Assembly: GCA_022509085.1 (NCBI GenBank)
Contig: JAFLTW010000011.1
Coordinates: 1 to 64,000, forward strand
Length of the DNA: 64,000 bases
Source: Muribaculaceae bacterium
GTDB taxonomy: Bacteria > Bacteroidota > Bacteroidia > Bacteroidales > Muribaculaceae
Direction of reading: 5' to 3'
Shown: positions 51,394-58,905 of the stretch, in pieces
How the letters are laid out: every line of letters begins with the position of its first letter
How positions within the stretch are numbered: position 1 is the stretch's first letter
Notes under the pieces: generated by a model
What the model saw: only the letters and a program-made list of their open reading frames with translations
What the model was told of the DNA's origin: nothing
The model's database searches: none
Program-made: the position numbers and the translations under genes

Positions 51394-53424
51394 TTATTTC
51401 GAAGACTTGACGCGGCAGCTGTCCCAGATAAGATAACCCATCAGAAGGAGATAAGCCACGCAACCGAAAATCTGGGTGAGCCATACCGGACCGGGAGTGG
51501 AATACTCAAAACCGGCAAAACGCGTGATGGCAGCAAAGACACCGAAGAGGGCACCGCCCGAGATAAGACCGGAAGCCAGAAGCGTACCCTTGTCGCGGCG
51601 CTTGTCGTTGACTTTCGCGTCTTTCGACGAATTGCTGACGAAGTAGGCGATAGCGCCACCCACGAGCATCGGAGTGTTGAGCGAGAGAGGGATAAACATA
51701 CCCAGACAGAACGCCAGTGCGGGAACGCCCAGCCAGTTGAGCAGGAGCGCCAGCACGGCACCAACCATATAAAGAATCCAGGGAGTGTCGCCACCCATCA
51801 TAAGGGGCTCGATCACCTTGGCCATTGCGTTGGCCTGCGGAGCCACGAGGGCATCCGGTCCCGTAAAGCCGTATACCTTATTGAGCACCATGATCACGCC
51901 GCCGACTGTAGCCGCCGACACCAGGGTGCCCAGGAACTTCCACGACTCCTGCTTCTTGGGAGTGGAGCCTACCCAGTAGCCGATCTTAAGGTCGGTGACA
52001 AAACCGCCGGCCATTGAGAGAGCCGTACAGACAACGCCACCGATCACCATCGAGGCCACGATACCGTCGGTGCCGTTAAGGCCGATGGCCACAAAGATGG
52101 CCGAAGCGATAATCAGAGTCATCAGCGTCATGCCGCTCACCGGGTTGGAGCCCACGATAGCGATGGCGTTGGCAGCCACGGTGGTGAAAAGGAACGCGAT
52201 GATTGTCACCACGGCCCAGGCCACGGCAGCCTGCCAGAAAGTATGGATCACGCCAAACCAGAAGAAGAGCATCACGGCAATCAGGGCGATGGCCACGAAG
52301 AAAACAATCTTCTTCATGGAGATATCGAGCTGCCAGCGCACGGCCGTAGCCTTCTGCGCGCTGCCCTTCAGCTCGCGGCCTGCCAGACCCACAGCCTGCT
52401 GGATGATGGGCCACGACTTCACGATGCCGATCACACCCGCCATCGCGATGCCGCCGATACCGATTAGGCGCGCATAATTGCTGAATATAGCGTCGGGCTC
52501 CATGGAGGCAAACTCAGGAGCACCGTAGTTGCCCAAAAGAGGAATCACTATCCACCACACGAAGATAGAACCCGCGAAGATCACGAACGCATACTTGAGG
52601 CCCACGATGTAGCCCAGACCGAGCAGGGCGGCACCCGTGTTGCAGCTGAGCACCAGCTTCGTCTTCTCAGCCACGGCCTGGCCCCAGGCACAGGCTGTCG
52701 ACGTGATGGTCTCGGCCCACCAGCCGAACGTGGCCACGATATAGTCATAGACACCACCGATGAGCGAGGCGATGATAAGCGTCTTGGCCTGGCTTCCCTC
52801 CTTGGCCGCTCCGGCACTCTGCTGCGCCGAAACCAGCACCTGAGTGGTGGCCGTTGCCTCCGGGAAGGGATACTTTCCGTGCATATCCTTAACGAAATAC
52901 TTACGGAAGGGGATAAAGAAGAGAATACCCAGGATACCGCCCAGAAGCGAGCTCAGGAAAATCTGGTAGAAGTCTACCATGATGTCGGGATAGGTTGCCT
53001 GGAGAATAAAGAGAGCCGGGAGAGTGAAGATGGCACCGGCAACGATAACGCCCGAGCAGGCACCGATGCTCTGGATAATCACATTCTGGCCCAGGGAATT
53101 CTTCTTGCCGAGAGCATTGCTCAGACCCACGGCTATAATAGCGATGGGGATAGCTGCCTCGAACACCTGGCCTACCTTCAGTCCCAGGTAAGCCGCGGCG
53201 GCCGAGAATATGATGGCCATGATAAGACCGGTGATGACCGAATAGGGCGTCACCTCCTTCTGGTCGTGAGCCGGATGCATAAGAGGAGCATACTCCTCAT
53301 CGGCCGCCAGTTCGCGAAACGCATTCTCAGGCAGCCCCGTGGGGGTGAGACCCTCCTCCTGATACCCCAGATTAACCTCCTGGAAGTCGAGGATCTCCTG
53401 ATCGTTCTGATTGGTTGAGTTCAT
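51394..53424 (-). CDS. OPT-family oligopeptide transporter
   Basis: A 676-residue membrane protein with about 16 hydrophobic segments. SVITGLIMAIIFSAAAAYLGLKVGQVFEAAIPIAII near residue 62 and the KYPFPEATATTQVLVSA motif near residue 178 are typical of bacterial OPT proteins, which take up peptides or metal chelates. Substrate is unknown; a peptide role would fit the peptidases in the window. It has its own promoter and stands 27 bp upstream of fabD. Confidence 0.9.
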   Translation of the reverse strand: MNSTNQNDQEILDFQEVNLGYQEEGLTPTGLPENAFRELAADEEYAPLMHPAHDQKEVTPYSVITGLIMAIIFSAAAAYLGLKVGQVFEAAIPIAIIAVGLSNALGKKNSLGQNVIIQSIGACSGVIVAGAIFTLPALFILQATYPDIMVDFYQIFLSSLLGGILGILFFIPFRKYFVKDMHGKYPFPEATATTQVLVSAQQSAGAAKEGSQAKTLIIASLIGGVYDYIVATFGWWAETITSTACAWGQAVAEKTKLVLSCNTGAALLGLGYIVGLKYAFVIFAGSIFVWWIVIPLLGNYGAPEFASMEPDAIFSNYARLIGIGGIAMAGVIGIVKSWPIIQQAVGLAGRELKGSAQKATAVRWQLDISMKKIVFFVAIALIAVMLFFWFGVIHTFWQAAVAWAVVTIIAFLFTTVAANAIAIVGSNPVSGMTLMTLIIASAIFVAIGLNGTDGIVASMVIGGVVCTALSMAGGFVTDLKIGYWVGSTPKKQESWKFLGTLVSAATVGGVIMVLNKVYGFTGPDALVAPQANAMAKVIEPLMMGGDTPWILYMVGAVLALLLNWLGVPALAFCLGMFIPLSLNTPMLVGGAIAYFVSNSSKDAKVNDKRRDKGTLLASGLISGGALFGVFAAITRFAGFEYSTPGPVWLTQIFGCVAYLLLMGYLIWDSCRVKSSK

Positions 53425-53481
53425 TAAACAGTCAATATAGTTACAAAGTTACAGTGTATCGTGCAAGGGCACAATACACTG

Positions 53482-53512
53482 CAAAATTAGTAAAAAAACG
53501 CGGATTAAGCAA
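53482..53512 (-). promoter_or_regulatory. Promoter of the OPT gene
   Basis: Minus strand: TTG (53510-53512), 20 nt, TAATTTTG (53482-53489), ~55 nt before the ATG at 53424. Confidence 0.6.
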
Positions 53513-53544
53513 TTTTATAACCTCCAACCTCCCGCCATCCTCCT

Positions 53545-53565
53545 GCCCGGTATCGGAAACCGGGC
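53545..53565 (-). terminator. Possible terminator after the TonB-dependent receptor gene
   Basis: GCCCGG (53545-53550), 9-nt loop, CCGGGC (53560-53565), 13 bp after the receptor stop. No T-run, so weak evidence. Confidence 0.35.
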
Positions 53566-53577
53566 GCAGCGGGGGAA

Positions 53578-56097
53578 TCAGAAATCCATTTCGCCGCCGT
53601 AGCCGCTGGAGTCGGAGGGTTCGGCCTCCTGCTGGCGGTTGCCGCCCTGGCGGCGCATATTGCCGAAGGAGTATTTAACCGTAAACTGGATGCGCCTTCC
53701 TCCGCGCCAGCGCTCAGTATACTGGGTATAGCCGTCGCCATTCACGATATTCTTGAACTTACGAGAGTCGAAAAGGTCGCGGCCCGAGATGGAGAAGCTC
53801 CAGTTGCCGGCAGTCTTGCGGATACCCGCATCCACACTCCAGCCCGGCTGACGCGAGCCCTGGGCCGTAAGCTGCTTCGAGGCATAGCGCCCAGTGGCCT
53901 GAATGGAGAGCGACCACGGAAGCTTGATCGAGAACATCATCCGGGCATCCCAGGCAAACGCATTCTGCTTCTTGCCCGAGAGCTGGAATGTCTTCGAGGG
54001 GTTGAGCGGGCTCACGAAATCCGTGGTCCACGCCGAGAGATGGTTGTTGTAGAGATTCACGGTGGTGGTAAGGTCGATCTTGCCGCGCCAGAAGGAGTCT
54101 TTAACCACAATCTCCACACCCGAGTTGGACTCCTTACCGACGTTGTACCACGTGGAATACATCACATCCTGGTCAAGGTAGCTGATGCGCTCCATCTTAT
54201 TGCTGCCCGTGCGCAGATAGGCCGAAAGACTTATCATATGCATGGTCCAGCTCTTGATGTAGTTAAGCTCGAAAGAGTTGGTGTATTCCGGTTCGAGTTC
54301 CGGATTACCGAACTGGATATTGGTGGGGTCGGAGATATTGATAAACGAATTGAGCTGACCGCCCCACGGCCTGCGCAGACGGCGCGTATAGTTGATCTGC
54401 ACCTCATTGTCGTAGGGCATGGAATAGCTCAGGAAGGCCGAGGGGAAGAGCGAGAAAAAGTTGTGGTTGGTCCAGGGAACTGCGTCCTTCCCCTGGGGCT
54501 CGGGGGCTCCTGCCTCCCACTTCAGCGACTTGAAATACGTTTGCCAAGCCTCACCGCGCACACCGGCCGAGAAACTGAAATTCTTTACCTTGCCTCCGAG
54601 AGTGACATAGAGCGCCGAGACATTGTTGCGGTACAGGAAATTATTGTAAAGCGCCTTGGCCGGCAGCATATCGTCGAACGACGTGTCGCTCTCGAACGAA
54701 TTCACGGGCGTGCGCTCATAGCTGTAGGTGCCGTTAAAACCGGTCTCCAGCTTGAGCCAGGGCACCAGCTGCTGCACATAGTCCACCTTCACCTCCTCGC
54801 TGTGCACATTGATGCTCTGGCGCTGGAGGTTGTAGGAATCCTCGTCGGGCGAGCCGTCGAAGACATGCTGCTCGTGAAACCACCGGCTGTTGGGACCGCC
54901 CCAATAATTGTAGGAACCCGTAAGCTCCAGAGTATGGTTCTCGCCCCAGGTGTGCTTATAGCTCAGCTCACCGTGTGCTCCTCGGTTGTCGCCCTTATTG
55001 CGCGTGTACATGTTGTCCTGCAACCAGAGCTGCGACGGCTGGTTGGAGGTGTAGAGCGTGGAGGAATTGTCCCATCGATGGCCGAACATACCGAACCCGT
55101 TGAGCGAGAACTCATCGTTGGCCGTAAGCCTGTAGGTGGCACCGGCACGCAGGAAGATGTTGTTGCCGTGTCGGCGGTTGTCGCCGTCGGAATTCAGGAA
55201 ATAGGGTGAGAAAAGGCCCGTGGAGGGGTCGGTAATGCCGTCGTCGAACGTGCGGCGCATACGGCTTCCCCCATGGTTGTGGCGCATACGGAAACCGAGC
55301 GAGCCAAAGACGTCCCACTTAGGCGAGTTGTAGTTGATATTCAGGTTGGCGTTGCCGCCTCCGCGCGTGTTGGCACCAATCTCCGCACTTCCGTAGTAGC
55401 CCCCGCGACGGTCTTTCTTCAAGACGATATTGATGATACCGGCAGTGCCCTCCGGGCTGTATTTCGCAGAAGGGTTGGTGATCACCTCGATCTTCTCGAT
55501 GGTCTCACCCGGGATCTGCTCCAGGATCTGAGCCTGGTTGTCGGCATTCAGTCCCGAGTCCTTCCCGTTGATCCATACCGTGACGGAAGAATTGCCACGC
55601 AGGGATACCTCCCCGTCCTGGTCAACCTCCACCGAGGGGATAGCCTCGAGCACCTCGCTGGCCGACAGACCGGCCGAAGCGATATCGGAATCGACAGAAA
55701 ACACCTTCTTGTCGAGCTCAAAGCGCATCTGGGAGCGCACACCTTCCACCACGACTTCCTGGAGGAGCTTCGCGTCGTCGGCCAGACGGATGGTCTTCAT
55801 CGTCACATCCGAACCCTTCACAGAGACGGGCCTCTCCTGGTCGACCGACCCGATATTGCTGATCTTCACGATATAGTCGCCATCGGCAACATTCGGAATA
55901 ATGAAATTACCCATCTCGTCGGTCGAGGTGCCGATAGCCAGCGGCTTACCCGACTTGGCATCGATAAGCTGCACGTTTACAAAATCCATAGGTTCGCCTG
56001 TCTCCTTATTCACGACAGAGCCGGACACCGAACCCTTGGCGCCCGCATATAGAAACATTGCCAGGCAGGCTGACAAAGCAAAGAAACGGAATGGCAT
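53578..56097 (-). CDS. TonB-dependent receptor with carboxypeptidase-like N-terminal domain
   Basis: An 839-residue outer-membrane receptor. After the signal peptide, residues 22-105 form a carboxypeptidase-regulatory-like sandwich (GSVVNKETGEPMDFVNVQL, TDEMGNFIIPNV). EVVVEG near residue 114 serves as TonB box. The plug includes LEAIPSVEVDQDGEVSLRG and VITNPSAKYSPEGTAGIINIVLKK near residue 205. The barrel ends in QFTVKYSFGNM, with a disordered Gln/Gly/Glu tail (RRQGGNRQQEAEPSDSSGYGG). This is the outer-membrane beta-barrel family common in Bacteroidota and lacks a SusD partner here. The ligand is unknown. Confidence 0.9.
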   Translation of the reverse strand: MPFRFFALSACLAMFLYAGAKGSVSGSVVNKETGEPMDFVNVQLIDAKSGKPLAIGTSTDEMGNFIIPNVADGDYIVKISNIGSVDQERPVSVKGSDVTMKTIRLADDAKLLQEVVVEGVRSQMRFELDKKVFSVDSDIASAGLSASEVLEAIPSVEVDQDGEVSLRGNSSVTVWINGKDSGLNADNQAQILEQIPGETIEKIEVITNPSAKYSPEGTAGIINIVLKKDRRGGYYGSAEIGANTRGGGNANLNINYNSPKWDVFGSLGFRMRHNHGGSRMRRTFDDGITDPSTGLFSPYFLNSDGDNRRHGNNIFLRAGATYRLTANDEFSLNGFGMFGHRWDNSSTLYTSNQPSQLWLQDNMYTRNKGDNRGAHGELSYKHTWGENHTLELTGSYNYWGGPNSRWFHEQHVFDGSPDEDSYNLQRQSINVHSEEVKVDYVQQLVPWLKLETGFNGTYSYERTPVNSFESDTSFDDMLPAKALYNNFLYRNNVSALYVTLGGKVKNFSFSAGVRGEAWQTYFKSLKWEAGAPEPQGKDAVPWTNHNFFSLFPSAFLSYSMPYDNEVQINYTRRLRRPWGGQLNSFINISDPTNIQFGNPELEPEYTNSFELNYIKSWTMHMISLSAYLRTGSNKMERISYLDQDVMYSTWYNVGKESNSGVEIVVKDSFWRGKIDLTTTVNLYNNHLSAWTTDFVSPLNPSKTFQLSGKKQNAFAWDARMMFSIKLPWSLSIQATGRYASKQLTAQGSRQPGWSVDAGIRKTAGNWSFSISGRDLFDSRKFKNIVNGDGYTQYTERWRGGRRIQFTVKYSFGNMRRQGGNRQQEAEPSDSSGYGGEMDF

Positions 56098-56177
56098 TAT
56101 TGAGATTAGAGAATAGAGATTAGATTATAGAGAATTGATAATAGAGAAAAGATTACAGATACAGTATAAAGCCAGAT

Positions 56178-57209
56178 TTATTGGGATAGTTCGCCACGGA
56201 GAGAGCGAGACATCGCCTCGCGCACCTCGGAGGGCTCAAGCCCGCGGCCGAAAAGATACATCAGTTTGGTGATGGCCGCCTCGGAGGTGATATCGTGACC
56301 GGCAACGACGCCAATGTCAGAAATCACCTTGCCCGTCTTATACCGACCCGGCATGACACTGCCCGACATGCACTGTGTGACATTCACCACAACGATATCG
56401 CGCTCGATAGCCTGACGCAGAAGCGACTGGAACCACTCGCCCGTAGGACCGTTGCCGGCACCGAATGTCTTGAGCACCACACCCTTCAGATTGGGTGTGG
56501 ACAGAAGATGACGTACGGTCGACTCCGAGATGCCCGGGAAAAGGTCGAGATAGAGCACATTACAGTCCATGTTGGTATGCACCTTCAGCTCACCCGGATT
56601 CTCCGGACGCCAGAGACTGTCTGGATGGAACGTGATGCCCAGACCGATGGAGGCAAGGTTGCGGTAATTATTGGTGGTGAAAGCGTTAAAATTATCGCTC
56701 GAGAACTTCGTGGAGCGGTTGCCGCGCAGAAGGTCGTTGGCAAAAAGTATAGCCACCTCGCGCACCATAGGTCCACCGTCCTCATCGCGCGACGCAGCGA
56801 TCTGGAGAGCCGTGATGAGATTTTCCTCACCATCGGTGCGCACCTCCCCAATGGGAAGCTGGCTACCTGTGATGATCACCGGCTTATTCAGATTCTCGAG
56901 CATATAGCTCAGCGCCGAGGCCGTAAAGGCCATGGTGTCGGTGCCATGGAGCACCACAAAACCGTCGTAGTCATTATAATTCCTCTCGATCACCCTAGCA
57001 AGCTCGCCCCAGTGTTGCGGATGAATGTCGGAAGAGTCGAGAGGTTTCGGAAACTCATAATGGTCGATATCGAAATCGAGCATCCGGATCTTGGGCACAT
57101 TCTGGAGAAGGTGGCTGAAATCGAACGGCTCAAGCGCACGGGTCTCGGGGTTTTCTATCATACCGATAGTTCCCCCCGTGTAAATCATAAGAATCTTAGA
57201 ACGAGTCAT
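56178..57209 (-). CDS. ansA: Type I L-asparaginase
   Basis: A 343-residue enzyme hydrolysing asparagine to aspartate. It has catalytic Thr in IYTGGTIGM near residue 12, second Thr/Asp motif VLHGTDTMAFTASAL near residue 90, ITGSQLP near residue 113, and FGAGNGP near residue 243. No signal peptide, so cytosolic type I. A perfect consensus promoter stands upstream, and it is monocistronic. Confidence 0.95.
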   Translation of the reverse strand: MTRSKILMIYTGGTIGMIENPETRALEPFDFSHLLQNVPKIRMLDFDIDHYEFPKPLDSSDIHPQHWGELARVIERNYNDYDGFVVLHGTDTMAFTASALSYMLENLNKPVIITGSQLPIGEVRTDGEENLITALQIAASRDEDGGPMVREVAILFANDLLRGNRSTKFSSDNFNAFTTNNYRNLASIGLGITFHPDSLWRPENPGELKVHTNMDCNVLYLDLFPGISESTVRHLLSTPNLKGVVLKTFGAGNGPTGEWFQSLLRQAIERDIVVVNVTQCMSGSVMPGRYKTGKVISDIGVVAGHDITSEAAITKLMYLFGRGLEPSEVREAMSRSLRGELSQ

Positions 57210-57253
57210 CGCGGTCAGTGTTCAACCAAGCTTTTCAAGGGTTAATTTGACTG

Positions 57254-57285
57254 CAAAATTAATTAATTCAGAATAAAATACCAAA
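57254..57285 (-). promoter_or_regulatory. Promoter of ansA
   Basis: Minus strand: TTTG (57282-57285), 20 nt, TAATTTTG (57254-57261), 44 nt before the ATG at 57209. Confidence 0.65.
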
Positions 57286-57305
57286 TTTTCCAAAATTAGG
57301 TCGCC

Positions 57306-58043
57306 TCATAAAATATATTCCCGCAGAGCGGAAAAAGAGGGGAGCAAAGCGGAGGGTTCATAGGCCGGATCCGGAGCCGCGACGGGGGGATGAACATTAT
57401 CCGGGTGTTCAGGGACACGGAGAGTGGTCCACCCCAAAAGATTAGGATGATAGAAATCTTTCGCCAAATTATCTCCCACATAGAAAAAACCCGAAGCCTC
57501 GGGAAACCGGCGAACAACAGCCGCAAACATATCCGGGGAATGCTTGTCGGCCCCCGTCTCCTCCGAGATAAAAATGCACTCCGGAGACACGAAGCGAAAC
57601 AGTCCCAGCGCCTCTATCTTGCGCCGCTGGGTAACGGAGCGCCCGTCGGTGACAATAGCCATACGCACCCCGGCAGCCGCCAGAGACTCCAGCACCTCGG
57701 CGACCCCCTCGGCCAGGGGGAGACCCTCGGGCTGATGGCTCCTATAGGCACCGATATGCTCCTGCAGGTTCCACCCCTTGCCGGCAGCCTCAGCAAGTGG
57801 ACGGAAAAACTCCTCGAACGGCACAAACGGATTCTTACGACCGGTGAGTTCCCTATCCATGCGACCGGCAAGAAGGGAAAGTGCCTCTCCGGAAGGGTAG
57901 GGGTCAAGGTCGGCTACCCTGTAGCGCACCGGGTCGCAGAGAAAGCGGAACCCACTACGGCAGAAATCGCGCTCACGAAACAGGGTATCATCCAGGTCGA
58001 AAGCCACGACCGGACCATGGTAGTTGATGTCGGGCTGCATCAT
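57306..58043 (-). CDS. HAD-family hydrolase
   Basis: A 245-residue phosphatase-like protein. Motif I FDLDDTLF at residues 15-22 with nucleophile Asp, motif II VTDGRS near residue 140, Lys in motif III near residue 175 (GADKHSPDMF), motif IV FYVGDNLAKDF near residue 195. The substrate is unknown; resemblance to pyrimidine 5'-nucleotidase-like HADs is possible. It overlaps the DUF1460 gene by four bases and is the last gene of a three-gene unit with the S9 peptidase. Confidence 0.86.
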   Translation of the reverse strand: MMQPDINYHGPVVAFDLDDTLFRERDFCRSGFRFLCDPVRYRVADLDPYPSGEALSLLAGRMDRELTGRKNPFVPFEEFFRPLAEAAGKGWNLQEHIGAYRSHQPEGLPLAEGVAEVLESLAAAGVRMAIVTDGRSVTQRRKIEALGLFRFVSPECIFISEETGADKHSPDMFAAVVRRFPEASGFFYVGDNLAKDFYHPNLLGWTTLRVPEHPDNVHPPVAAPDPAYEPSALLPSFSALREYIL

Positions 58044-58894
58044 TCCCTCAGGCGGATAATACGGTAGCCCTGGAAATACTTGGAGACCAGCGCCATGTAG
58101 CGCGCAAGTGAATCAGACTCCTTCACCACCGTGTGTGACTGCGGAGAGAGATGAATCAGATAGGGAATGCCATCCTCGACGGAGAGGATGCCAATATCAT
58201 AGAAATCGATTCCGTCCCGGTTGGGCACCAGGATAATCATATCTCCGCTGCGGAGGTCTTCCGTAAGGTCTTTACGCTTCACCGTCTCCTTTTTCAGGGT
58301 AGGAACACGGTGGGTGCGGAAGCCCATCTCCGTCATTCGCACACGTTCAAACACCGCTGAGTCAGCCAGAGCGGCAAACTTGCCCCGATAGCGTGTCATC
58401 TCGTCGAGCGACTTGGTGCGAGCGATGACCGGAGAATAGTTTTCCGTCAGTTCGGCGACATTCCCCCGCGAGATATTATCGCCAATCCAGTCGGAAGAAT
58501 GATACATTATGGAGGGGAAACCCTGATAGTCGCCCTTACGGACGGAGATATTCTCGAACTCCCGGGCAAACGTATGCCAGTCAGGACTCCCGGGAGCCTC
58601 CGAGGCCTTAGCCAGCGCAAAGACCGTATTGGCAAACATCAGAGGAGAGAAAGAGTCGACATTGATACGGAGGTCGGCCACAGAGTCAACGGAATAATAG
58701 TCGTCTTCACCGGAACCCAGCAGCTGGAGAGCGGCAGCGGCCGCACGTTCACCGAGCGACAGATTGCCCGAGCGAAGCTGGGCGATGATGGCATTCACCC
58801 TGACCGTATCGCCGGGGCAGTGGAGAGGAAGAGAGCGTGCCGAAAGAGCCACGTAGCCCATAGCCAGGACCAACAAAAGAGCAAACCTTCTCAT
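58040..58894 (-). CDS. DUF1460 (amidase-like) protein lacking catalytic residues
   Basis: A 284-residue exported protein (signal LLLVLAMGYVALSA). It follows the DUF1460 family, NlpC/P60-like amidases that cleave muropeptides. In the family as I recall it the active Cys lies in a DCTTFVE-type motif; here the aligned segment is SPLMFAN at residues 83-89, with Pro84 at the Cys position. The catalytic His of a DxSHVG segment aligns with Asp in DFYDIG near residue 232. So the fold is kept but the chemistry is probably lost. The protein may bind cell-wall fragments. It lies between an S9 peptidase and a HAD gene in one operon. Confidence 0.7.
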   Translation of the reverse strand: MRRFALLLVLAMGYVALSARSLPLHCPGDTVRVNAIIAQLRSGNLSLGERAAAAALQLLGSGEDDYYSVDSVADLRINVDSFSPLMFANTVFALAKASEAPGSPDWHTFAREFENISVRKGDYQGFPSIMYHSSDWIGDNISRGNVAELTENYSPVIARTKSLDEMTRYRGKFAALADSAVFERVRMTEMGFRTHRVPTLKKETVKRKDLTEDLRSGDMIILVPNRDGIDFYDIGILSVEDGIPYLIHLSPQSHTVVKESDSLARYMALVSKYFQGYRIIRLRE

Positions 58895-58905
58895 AGCCGA
58901 AACGA

